Below, piece by piece: positions 1-6,118 of a stretch of DNA of 9,065 bases. The notes beneath the pieces are model-generated. The model did no database searches. It saw nothing but the letters and a program-made list of their open reading frames with translations, and was not told where the DNA came from. Position 1 is the first letter of the stretch. Every line of letters starts with the position of its first letter. The position numbers and the translations under genes are program-made. This stretch comes from Actinomycetes bacterium (GTDB lineage Bacteria > Actinomycetota > Coriobacteriia > Anaerosomatales > Anaerosomataceae): the NCBI GenBank assembly GCA_022839745.1, contig JALHJB010000034.1:1-9065 (forward strand). The letters run 5' to 3'.

Positions 1-80
1 CGGAAACGCGCGTCGAACCAGCCCCAGCCACGGGGCTCTCGATGGCAGACGGCGCAGAGCCCGGCACGGACGTAAGGCAT
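1..80 (-). CDS. Small Cys-x-x-Cys protein, N-terminal 26 residues (runs off left edge)
   Basis: The ATG at 80 opens a frame reading MPYVRAGLCAVCH, then a Trp/Gly-rich WGWFDARF stretch up to the window edge. A CxxC pair (C9, C12) followed by a G-W-F-D motif resembles small zinc-binding proteins I associate with Rhodobacterales phage-like loci; this is recollection, not a search result. It lies inside the 3' part of the helicase frame, which stays open to the window edge, so the two genes overlap by at least 79 bases unless one frame is wrong here. No strong Shine-Dalgarno sequence is visible just upstream. Function is unknown; a structural zinc site is inferred from the cysteines only. The second half of any zinc site would lie outside the window. 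Confidence 0.45.
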   Translation of the reverse strand, partial: MPYVRAGLCAVCHREPRGWGWFDARF

Positions 81-1654
81 GGGGCGAACCTGTAGGCGGT
101 AATTTCGGTGAAGCGGCCCGCGGGGCGGACAGCGATCTCGGTGGGGCAGCGCAGCCGGTCCACCAGCAGGAGCGCCTCGTCGACGGACTCGGGCACGTCC
201 ATCTCGGGCGCCCGTTCGCGCCACCAGCTCGCGGCCTTCCGGCGCGGATAGCCGTCGTGCTCGAAGCAGACCCATTCCGTGTGGAAGGCGAGACCGCAGC
301 GATAGGTGACCTTCAGCGAGACCCGCCCGCCGCGTTTCTCGTGGCGGCTGAAGGTGACGTCGGTGACGCCGACCCACTGCGGCTTGCCGGTGGACAGCAC
401 CTCCAGCGTCGAGGCGGTCGGCTCGAGCTTCACCTCGCGGCCAGGGAACTCGAAGCCGCAGCAGGGGCATTCGAGGGCGGCAATGGCCACGATGGTCCCG
501 CATTCGGGGCAGATCTTGGTGGGCGGCGGCCCGTCGCCCGGACCACCCGGCCGTTTCGGCCGCACGAGATCGATGGGGCCATGCCGGCGGACATTCCCCG
601 CGAAATCGAGAACCAGGCAGTTCTCCTTGCCCTCGGCAAGCCGCGTGCCCCGTCCGGCCATCTGGACATAGAGCCCGGCCGACTTGGTGGGCCGCAGCAT
701 GGCGATCAGGTCCACGGCCGGCGCGTTGAAGCCCGTCGTCAGCACCCCCATGGAGGCCAGCGCCCTGATCTCGCCGCGCTTGAAGGCGGCGATGATCGCG
801 TCACGCTCGTCCTTCGGCGTCTTGCCGAAGATCGTCGCGCAGCTGACCCCGCGGCGGCGGAACTCCTCGGCGACATGGGTGGCGTGGCGGACGCCCGAGC
901 AGAACGCGAGCCAGGACCGGCGCGTCTCGCCATGGGCGATCACCTCGGCCACGGCCGCGCGTGTGATGGCGTCCTGATCGACCGCGTCCTCGAGGTCGCG
1001 CGCGATGAACTCGCCGCCCCGCGATCCCACGCCCGTCACGTCGAGGCGGGTCTTCGTCTGTTTCGAGATGAGCGGGGAGAGATAGCCCTGATCGATCAGG
1101 TCGCGGACCGACACCTCGTAGGCGATGTCGGTGAAGAGCGCGTTCTCGCCCTCGTGCAGCATGCCGCTGTCGAGCCGGAAGGGCGTCGCCGTCAGCCCGA
1201 TCACCTTCAGCGCGGGGTTGATCGCCTGCAGGTCATTGAGGAAGCGGCGGTACATGGTGTTCGACCGGCCGGGGATCAGATGGGCCTCGTCGATCAGCAC
1301 CAGATCGGCATGGCCGATGCGCGTCGCCTTGTCGTGGATCGACTGGATGCCGGCGAAGAGGATCCGGGCCCGAGCGTCGCGGCGGCCGAGCCCGGCCGAG
1401 TAGATGCCCACCGGCGCCTCGGGCCAGAGCCCCAGCATCTCGGCATGGTTCTGCGCGATCAGCTCGCGGACATGGGTGACGACCAGCACGCGCTGGTCGG
1501 GCCAGGCCTTGAGAACGCCGTCGATGAAGGCGGCCATGACGAGGCTCTTGCCGCCGGCCGTGGGGATCACGACGAGCGGGTTGCCGCTCTCCTTCTCGAA
1601 ATAGCCGTAGATCGAGGCGATCGCGGCCTGCTGGTAGGGGCGCAGGGTCAGCAT
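1..1654 (-). CDS. SF2 DEAD/DEAH-box helicase with C-terminal zinc ribbon (3' end off left edge)
   Basis: This is a superfamily 2 ATP-dependent helicase of the type found in phage replication/recombination modules and in restriction-enzyme R-like proteins. In the 551 visible codons the order is: Q-like segment LRPYQ (4-8), Walker A PTAGGKS (31-37), DEAH (122-125), motif III TATPFR (155-160), the second RecA domain with GFNAP-type motif V, and motif VI QMAGRGTR (331-338). Two cysteine pairs (C382/C385 and C396/C399, CPECG...CPCCG) form a zinc ribbon, followed by a C-terminal domain rich in Trp and Arg. The ATG at 1654 is preceded by GGAGG about 8 bases upstream and overlaps the nuclease stop (ATGCTGA), implying coupled translation. 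It should unwind or translocate on DNA to help the nuclease and annealase. The frame shows no stop before base 2, and its last ~26 codons (after ITAYRFAP) look less protein-like than the alternative frame there. Confidence 0.9.
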   Translation of the reverse strand, partial: MLTLRPYQQAAIASIYGYFEKESGNPLVVIPTAGGKSLVMAAFIDGVLKAWPDQRVLVVTHVRELIAQNHAEMLGLWPEAPVGIYSAGLGRRDARARILFAGIQSIHDKATRIGHADLVLIDEAHLIPGRSNTMYRRFLNDLQAINPALKVIGLTATPFRLDSGMLHEGENALFTDIAYEVSVRDLIDQGYLSPLISKQTKTRLDVTGVGSRGGEFIARDLEDAVDQDAITRAAVAEVIAHGETRRSWLAFCSGVRHATHVAEEFRRRGVSCATIFGKTPKDERDAIIAAFKRGEIRALASMGVLTTGFNAPAVDLIAMLRPTKSAGLYVQMAGRGTRLAEGKENCLVLDFAGNVRRHGPIDLVRPKRPGGPGDGPPPTKICPECGTIVAIAALECPCCGFEFPGREVKLEPTASTLEVLSTGKPQWVGVTDVTFSRHEKRGGRVSLKVTYRCGLAFHTEWVCFEHDGYPRRKAASWWRERAPEMDVPESVDEALLLVDRLRCPTEIAVRPAGRFTEITAYRFAPCLTSVPGSAPSAIESPVAGAGSTRVS

Positions 1655-2592
1655 GCGGCGGCCTCCTTTTTGCGGGCGTCGTTGGTCCAGGCCGAGCCGT
1701 CGCGCATGCGGTAGGAGACGAAGTCCTCGCCTGCGTCGCTCACCTCGCCGGGGACGAGATCGGGGATGAACAGGTGCCGGCCGCAGGCGCGACGCTGGTC
1801 GGCAGGGTCGAGCAACCGGTCGTGGCGCGCGCAGTGCCAACCGCCCTCGACCGGTGTCGAATGCAGGCAGGACCGGCAGGTGACCGCCGCGGCGTCCTCA
1901 CCGTGGCAGAGCCCGTGGTGGTCGCAGAACCGGCACTCGAACCAGGCGGGATCCGCGCTGATCCGCTCAGGCGGATGCTGGGCGAAGATGATCCGCCCCG
2001 CCTTCTCGAGCAGGCGTTCGCCCATTTCTGGGTCGGCCGGGACGCGCTCGATGTGGAGCGCGTCGGTGTCCTTGCAGACCGCGACGTAGAGCGCCCGCGT
2101 GATGCCGGTCAGGTGCATGTAGATTTGCATCTGCGCGGCGTGCTGGGGTTTGGAGAGCGCGACGCCCTTGCCGACGAGCTCGGCGAAGCTCTTCGCCGAA
2201 TGGGTCTTGAACTCGACGACGTGCCAGGTCTTCGGCGCTTCGAGCAGACCGAGGGCGACACCGTCGAGCGAGCCGCCGAAATGCCCGCCATGCGCCTCGA
2301 CGCGGAACTGCCGCCCGGTATCGGGATCGACCTCCAGCACCGTCGCGCCGGTGGCGCGCAGGTCGCGGACGAGCCGGGCCTCTTCCAGCTGGCCGGTCTC
2401 GAACAGCCGCAGGATGCGGCCGGTGTGCCGCGAAGTTGTCGCCCAGCGGAAATCGTACCAGAGCGCACGGGCACAGGACTTGCCGATCAGCGAGGCGCCG
2501 AGGTGGTCGCGGAAACCGTCGCCCTGCCGGGCCTCGTAGGAGGCATAGATCGCGGACAGGGTCGGCGTCGGGGCTTCGGGGAGCTCGGCCAT
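1648..2592 (-). CDS. PD-(D/E)XK nuclease, Cas4/RecB-like with Fe-S-type cysteines
   Basis: This is a probable DNA exonuclease of the RecB/Cas4 fold. Numbering here is from a GTG at 2598; the preferred ATG at 2592 removes two residues. Visible parts are C42 in the GKSCARALWY segment, the catalytic D112 (GGSLDG), the E129-x-K131 pair (VVEFKTH), and the following Q156/Q158-Y160 helix (AAQMQIY). Next comes C222-x2-C225-x5-C231. One cysteine before the nuclease core and three after it is the layout that binds a 4Fe-4S cluster in Cas4, AddB and Dna2. A second group, C241, C244, C256 and C272, is extra and may bind zinc. The ATG at 2592 has GGGAGGAGG 8 bases upstream and overlaps the previous stop as TGATG, whereas the GTG sits only 2 bases from that ribosome site. 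The gene lies between a small helical protein and a helicase, in an operon with a Sak4-like ATPase, so a role in making ssDNA for annealing is inferred. Confidence 0.88.
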   Translation of the reverse strand: MAELPEAPTPTLSAIYASYEARQGDGFRDHLGASLIGKSCARALWYDFRWATTSRHTGRILRLFETGQLEEARLVRDLRATGATVLEVDPDTGRQFRVEAHGGHFGGSLDGVALGLLEAPKTWHVVEFKTHSAKSFAELVGKGVALSKPQHAAQMQIYMHLTGITRALYVAVCKDTDALHIERVPADPEMGERLLEKAGRIIFAQHPPERISADPAWFECRFCDHHGLCHGEDAAAVTCRSCLHSTPVEGGWHCARHDRLLDPADQRRACGRHLFIPDLVPGEVSDAGEDFVSYRMRDGSAWTNDARKKEAAAC

Positions 2593-2957
2593 CAGCACGC
2601 CTCCTCCCGCTCGAGCCGCGCCCGCGCTTCTGCCAGCACAGCGGCCCAGGCGGCGCTGTCGTGGCGCTCGCGCAGGACTGCGATGATCATGTCCTTGAGC
2701 CGTTCGCGCCGGCGGCGGCCGCCCTGACGGGCGACGATCTCGGCGCGCTCGCGATTGAGGTGGCGCAGCGCCGTGCGCGCCCGGTGAAACCAGTCGGGGT
2801 CGATCGGCCTGGCCGTCCGCTGCCGCGTCAGATCGGCGGTCGCGATCTGCGTGCGGATCTTCGCGATGGCGTCCTCGATCTCGATCAGGCGACGGGTGTC
2901 GTCGGGCAAGCCGGGGGCGTTCGCGGCCACGCAGGCCGCGTCGGTGATGTTGGTCAT
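2592..2957 (-). CDS. Conserved-looking small helical protein, function unknown
   Basis: I do not recognise this 121-residue protein. It reads as mostly alpha-helical, with charged heptad-like stretches at about residues 20-45 and 60-120. A strongly basic patch, GGRRRRERLK, lies at 79-88, and the C terminus is rich in Glu and Arg. No signal peptide, membrane segment or catalytic motif is visible. The ATG at 2957 has only a weak purine-rich GAGAGA upstream. The stop overlaps the nuclease start (TGATG), so the two are probably translated together. The basic patch and the place between the DUF669 protein and the nuclease suggest an accessory role in DNA handling, but that is inference from context alone. 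Confidence 0.7.
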   Translation of the reverse strand: MTNITDAACVAANAPGLPDDTRRLIEIEDAIAKIRTQIATADLTRQRTARPIDPDWFHRARTALRHLNRERAEIVARQGGRRRRERLKDMIIAVLRERHDSAAWAAVLAEARARLEREEAC

Positions 2958-3023
2958 GATCTGTCTCTCGGGTCTGGCGATGTCCTGGCCGCCGCAGGTC
3001 TCAACCCGCGGCGGCCGAGGGCG

Positions 3024-3530
3024 TCAGCTCTTGCGGTTCCAGGGCGCGGTGGCCGGGCGGGCGGGCGCCGACTGCGCGGGCGCGCTGGCCGGCTGCATCG
3101 CGGCGGGCTTGGGCGGGTTCGCCTGCGCCGGGGCCTCCGGCACCAGGTAGCGGATCGTGTTGCGCTCGCCGTAGCCGTCCTTCGGGGGCTTCACGCCGAC
3201 CTGGATCGTCATCGGGATCAGGTGCAGCTCCTCGCTGTCGTTCACCTGCAGCTTGCCCGTGGCGTGGCAGATCGCCGACAGCGTGCGCTGCGCGATCTCC
3301 ACCGTGGTCGGGTTGGCGTTCACCAGGTTCAGCTGGTCGAAGACCTTGCGGCCCTGCTGCGGCCCCTCGAGAATGTCGAGCATCAGCCAGAGATACTTCC
3401 CCATCCCGTTCTTGGTGACGCGCATCTCGCTCTCGACGATCTGGGCGCGATACTTGCCCGCGGGCAGGATCTCGTATGCGGTGGTGGGCTCGATGCCGGC
3501 GGCGTCAAAGGCGTTGTCGAAACGTGCCAT
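3024..3530 (-). CDS. DUF669 family protein, putative phage ssDNA-binding protein
   Basis: The 168-residue protein matches what I know of DUF669. The N terminus is MARFDNAFD; LPAGKYRAQI (22-31) begins the beta-barrel-like core; then come ESEMRVTKNGMGKYLWLMLDI (33-53) and the FDQLNL segment (64-69). Family members sit beside Sak4-like ATPases in phages and are thought to bind single-stranded DNA like SSB. Residues 132-168 are a Pro/Ala linker ending in WNRKS, so the acidic tail of classical SSB is absent and the tip is basic. The ATG at 3530 has AAGGA about 8 bases upstream and begins 22 bases after the ATPase gene. In this operon it would coat the ssDNA on which the ATPase acts; that role is inferred from the family and the neighbours. 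Confidence 0.8.
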   Translation of the reverse strand: MARFDNAFDAAGIEPTTAYEILPAGKYRAQIVESEMRVTKNGMGKYLWLMLDILEGPQQGRKVFDQLNLVNANPTTVEIAQRTLSAICHATGKLQVNDSEELHLIPMTIQVGVKPPKDGYGERNTIRYLVPEAPAQANPPKPAAMQPASAPAQSAPARPATAPWNRKS

Positions 3531-3552
3531 CGTGCTGTCCTTTCAGTCGTAA

Positions 3553-4299
3553 TCAGGCGGATTGGGGCATGGCGGCCAGGAACTCCGACCACTCGAGAGG
3601 GAGGGTTTCCGGCAGGCCGTAGCGGTTCTTGGCGAGGAAGGCGGGGCGCTCCTCGGTGTGCATGACGCGCGCACCGGACCCGAGCGCCCGGGTCACCTTC
3701 TTGTTGAAGCCGACGTCGGACTTGCTGACCGAGATCCGGTAGTTGGCGAACAACACCACGTCCGAGTGCTCCTGCAGCAGCGCGGAGGCGCGTGCCTGCA
3801 GCTTGATCACGTACCGGTCGTAGGGTTCGTGCTCGGGGCTGTCGAAGCGCTTGATGTCGGTGTGGGCGATCTGGATGACCGCCATGCCCTTCCGGTCGCG
3901 GAGCGCGTTCAGCTTGTCGATGTATTCGCGCCAGATGGTCAGCGCCTCGGCGTAGCCCTTGCCGAAGCCGGGGCTTTCGATCGACTGCCAGCCGTTGCGC
4001 CGGCAGGCTTCGGCCCAGATCAGCGGCTCCAGCCAGTCCACGCTGTCGACAACGACCGTGGAATAGGCGTGGTCCTCGTCGAGCAGGGCGCCGAGCGCCT
4101 CGGCGACCTCGGCGTAGCTCGTCGCCAGCGGGAAGTGGAGCACCTGGAGCTTGCCGAGACCGTCCTCGGTGAGGACGAACACCGGCGCGTCGGCGGACGC
4201 GGCGAAGGTGGATTTGCCGATGCCGGCGACGCCGTGGATCAGCACGCGCGGCGGACGCAGCACCGTCGAGGTTTGCAGGGATGCGAGCGAGATGGCCAT
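3553..4299 (-). CDS. Sak4-like RecA-fold ATPase (AAA_24-type), phage recombinase
   Basis: The 248-residue protein is an AAA/RecA-like ATPase typical of phage recombination modules. The Walker A loop GVAGIGKST is at 23-31. The Walker B strand STVVVDSVDW is at 80-89, with D85 at its end. QIAHTD (143-148) fits the sensor/Q-loop position after the third strand. The length, and the C-terminal part that has an LQARASALLQE helix followed by a short beta region, fit Sak4-type single-strand annealing/recombinase proteins. These are small RecA-core proteins that work with a phage SSB. The ATG at 4299 overlaps the preceding stop (TGATG), with GAGGAGG 7 bases upstream. Its partners downstream are the DUF669 protein, the nuclease and the helicase. 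A general phage AAA ATPase without annealase activity remains possible. Confidence 0.85.
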   Translation of the reverse strand: MAISLASLQTSTVLRPPRVLIHGVAGIGKSTFAASADAPVFVLTEDGLGKLQVLHFPLATSYAEVAEALGALLDEDHAYSTVVVDSVDWLEPLIWAEACRRNGWQSIESPGFGKGYAEALTIWREYIDKLNALRDRKGMAVIQIAHTDIKRFDSPEHEPYDRYVIKLQARASALLQEHSDVVLFANYRISVSKSDVGFNKKVTRALGSGARVMHTEERPAFLAKNRYGLPETLPLEWSEFLAAMPQSA

Positions 4300-4784
4300 C
4301 AGCGCGCCTCCTCGCCGAGCAGCAGCCGGAACTTGGGCTTGCCGGTGCGGACCGTGCGCGCGGGCTCGAACTCCTGGCGGATGTCCGTGGGCCAGGCGGT
4401 GTACTTGCGCTCGGGGACGCTGAGCGTGATGTCCACGTACTCGGCGGGATCGGCGCCATCCGCCCGGATGCGCTCGACGAGACCGGCGAGCATCGCCTGA
4501 TCCCAATCAACGCGCTTCGGCAGCTCGGCGACCACGGTGACCGGACCATCCTGCAGCCGGACGGTGCCGGTGTCCTTGCTCTCCGCGCGGTGCGCCTCCT
4601 GCGCCTTGTCGCCGTACTTCAGCGCGATGGCGCCATCGAGCCAGTCGCAGAGGGTCTTCGCGGAGCGCAGCCGTTCATCAGCGTCCTGCTTCAGGAGCAC
4701 CAGCTGGTCGCCCGGCAGCGCGGCGATCTCACCGACCGGCATGGTGGGAAGGTCGTCGAGGGTGATGCGGTTGGGGATCGTCAT
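4299..4784 (-). CDS. Conserved hypothetical protein of the phage recombination operon
   Basis: I do not recognise a named family for this 161-residue protein. The N-terminal part (to about residue 25) is Pro/Leu-rich. A charged helical segment containing LLKQDADERLRSAKTLCDWL and the following KYGDKAQEAHRAE stretch comes next. The second half looks alpha/beta (VTVVAELPKRVDWDQ, then VDITLSVPERKYTAWP). No catalytic motif, signal peptide or membrane helix is seen. A GTG at 4790 would add two residues, but the ATG at 4784 is better placed behind the GAGGGGG ribosome site. It starts 10 bases after the HTH gene and its stop overlaps the ATPase start, so it belongs to the same transcript and is likely expressed in step with the recombinase. 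A cofactor or loader role would be a guess. Confidence 0.72.
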   Translation of the reverse strand: MTIPNRITLDDLPTMPVGEIAALPGDQLVLLKQDADERLRSAKTLCDWLDGAIALKYGDKAQEAHRAESKDTGTVRLQDGPVTVVAELPKRVDWDQAMLAGLVERIRADGADPAEYVDITLSVPERKYTAWPTDIRQEFEPARTVRTGKPKFRLLLGEEAR

Positions 4785-4794
4785 GGCCACCCCC

Positions 4795-5004
4795 TCACGC
4801 CAGCTTCACGGCGGGCTTGTCGGCGGTGCTCGAGCAGTGCCGGTTGGCCTCGTAGGCCTCGACATCCTCGAGCCGGTACACGACACGGCCGCCGATCTTG
4901 ATGAAGGCGGGGCCCTCACCGGTCCAACGCCAGCGCTCCAGCGTGCGCGGGCTGATCTTCCAACGAGCTGCCAGCTCGACCTGGTTGAGATGCGTGACTG
5001 ACAT
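4795..5004 (-). CDS. Small MerR/AlpA/Xis-like helix-turn-helix DNA-binding protein
   Basis: The 69-residue protein starts at the ATG at 5004, with GGAGA about 7 bases upstream. Residues 6-52 form a winged helix of the HTH_17 type: LNQVELAARWKISPRTLERW carries the helix-turn-helix, GEGPAFIKIGGRVVYR is the wing with the usual G-P-x-F/Y-x-K-x-G-x-x-V-x-Y-R pattern, and LEDVEAYEA is the closing helix. The tail (53-69) looks unstructured. Such proteins serve as excisionases/recombination directionality factors or as AlpA-type activators in prophages and integrative elements. It is the first gene of the minus-strand operon, so it could also regulate it. No integrase lies in the window, so excisionase activity cannot be argued from context. 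MerR-fold regulator is the safe description. Confidence 0.85.
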   Translation of the reverse strand: MSVTHLNQVELAARWKISPRTLERWRWTGEGPAFIKIGGRVVYRLEDVEAYEANRHCSSTADKPAVKLA

Positions 5005-5046
5005 CGTCGTCTCCTTCGCGATTGGCCGAATGCCTGCGAACGAGAC

Positions 5047-5100
5047 TGGGGTGTGTGGGGGGAGGAGAGCGGGAGGGCGGAGGGAGGGGAGACGGGAGGA
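5047..5100 (+). other. Polypurine, G-quadruplex-capable tract in the operon leader
   Basis: About 50 bases of the plus strand are almost pure A/G with many G runs. The core GGGAGGGCGGAGGGAGGGG at 5071-5089 gives four G3+ runs with loops of 1, 4 and 1 bases, which meets the usual G-quadruplex pattern. It lies 40-100 bases upstream of the first gene of the minus-strand recombination operon, and its G-rich strand is the template strand of that operon. I see no convincing -35/-10 pair around it. Whether it folds or controls anything is unknown; it may simply be low-complexity spacer. Confidence 0.5.
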
Positions 5101-5119
5101 ATGCAGATCGGGGCCCCCG

Positions 5120-5149
5120 AAAACGAAAAAGGCCGCCCCGAAGGACGCC
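5120..5149 (-). terminator. Rho-independent terminator with UUCG loop after the 314-aa gene
   Basis: Read on the minus strand, the stem CGTCC and GGGCG closes a TTCG tetraloop (one T-G pair). After one G-G mismatch, GG and CC pairs extend the stem, and the interrupted T-run TTTTTCGTTTTC follows at 5130-5119. It begins 24 bases after the stop of the gene ending at 5174. The plus strand has no T-run on the far side, so it acts in one direction. It should end the 395/314-aa transcript before the recombination operon. Confidence 0.65.
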
Positions 5150-5173
5150 CTGATCGTCGCGATTTTGGTGGCG

Positions 5174-6118
5174 TCACACCTCGAGCCAGGCGCTGGAGCC
5201 GCTCTCCCGGATGACCTCCTGCCACGTAGGGTGCCCGTCGAAGAGATTCTTCAGTCGCTTCACGGAGGGGCCGCACTCGGCCTCCTCGAGGACGCGCGCG
5301 ACGGGCAGCACCGGATCCCCGTCAAGCCTTGCCTCGGCGAGCATGGCGACGGCGATCTTCTGCTTGCCGCCGGTGAACTCGTGCCACTTGCCATGCACGA
5401 TCAGCACGCCGCCGTCGCCGGAGACCCAGACGGGTTCCTTGTGCGACGGGCCCTTCAGCAGGCGAGCGGTCAGGACCTCCGGGGCGACTGCAAGACCATC
5501 TTCATGATCGACCACGTCTGCCAACGCGACGAACTCATGGCCCCGGATGAAGCGGAAGCGATGCCGATCCGGAGGGTCGAGAAAGAGGACCACACGAAGC
5601 CCGTCGGCCGGGCGGCGCGCAACGAGCTGGCGGAACTCCTCGAACACGGCCGGTGTCGTCAGACGGCGAGCGACCCAGATCCCGACACGTGCCCTTCGCT
5701 TCGGCAGTCGCGCTGTCCCGAAGTCCAGCACCGCGCCGTCGAGGTAAGGCACCGGGTCTTTTCCGAGCGAGCAGTCGAGGCGGGCGACCACCCGCCGAGC
5801 TGCTGCTCCCATGTCCAGCGCATAGACCCGGCGGCGGGCGCTCGCCTGTTCGTCGTGCCAGGCCGCGTTGCCGAGATGCCCATGCTGGTCGGTGATCGGG
5901 TGGGCGATGACGGACGTCGGGGTGTCGTCCAGATCGTCCTCGGCAACGACGGACATCGCGCCGCCGCGCTGCACGAGCAGTCCGGTATCCATCAGTGTCT
6001 TTCCGGCGCCGCGCATATGCGCCAGCGCCATGGCCGAGACCCGCGCATCGCGGGTCCCGGCGATGGACGAGAGCAGCCGGCGGGCGGCGAGATCAATCCT
6101 CGAAGAGCTGCAGGTCAT
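5174..6118 (-). CDS. Unknown 314-aa protein, second gene of the two-gene effector-like operon
   Basis: I do not recognise this soluble-looking protein. The N-terminal ~50 residues look helical (DLAARRLLSSIAG, then ALAHMRGAGKTLMDTGLL). The middle has alternating beta-type strands (VGIWVARRL at 145-153, GLRVVLFLDPPDRHR at 173-187, HEFVALADVVDHEDG at 194-208). The C-terminal 230-314 part, with VSGDGGVLIVHGKWHEFTGGKQKIAVAML, then SVKRLKNLF, then HPTWQEVI and ending WLEV, resembles a winged-helix domain; this is a visual impression. The ATG at 6118 has GGGGGA about 9 bases upstream and overlaps the end of the 395-aa gene by 26 bases. A later start at M30 is possible but would cut a coherent helix. 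A terminator follows. Expression is probably coupled to the 395-aa gene, suggesting the products work together. Confidence 0.75.
   Translation of the reverse strand: MTCSSSRIDLAARRLLSSIAGTRDARVSAMALAHMRGAGKTLMDTGLLVQRGGAMSVVAEDDLDDTPTSVIAHPITDQHGHLGNAAWHDEQASARRRVYALDMGAAARRVVARLDCSLGKDPVPYLDGAVLDFGTARLPKRRARVGIWVARRLTTPAVFEEFRQLVARRPADGLRVVLFLDPPDRHRFRFIRGHEFVALADVVDHEDGLAVAPEVLTARLLKGPSHKEPVWVSGDGGVLIVHGKWHEFTGGKQKIAVAMLAEARLDGDPVLPVARVLEEAECGPSVKRLKNLFDGHPTWQEVIRESGSSAWLEV

Noticed and set aside
257..1714. Long plus-strand open frame of 485 codons opposite the helicase gene
   Set aside because: It is a GC-rich antisense shadow: its translation is Arg/Asp/Ala/Gly-rich with no recognisable motif, while the minus strand shows complete SF2 helicase motifs.
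1774..4506. Several 300-400 codon open frames on either strand overlapping the nuclease, DUF669 and ATPase genes
   Set aside because: The translations are Arg/Pro/Ser-rich and low in complexity, and they overlap genes with clear family motifs and good ribosome sites.
5990..6020. MRGAGKT segment in the 314-aa protein as a possible P-loop
   Set aside because: The first Gly of G-x4-G-K-T is a His and no preceding beta strand or later Walker B motif fits, so ATP binding is not supported.
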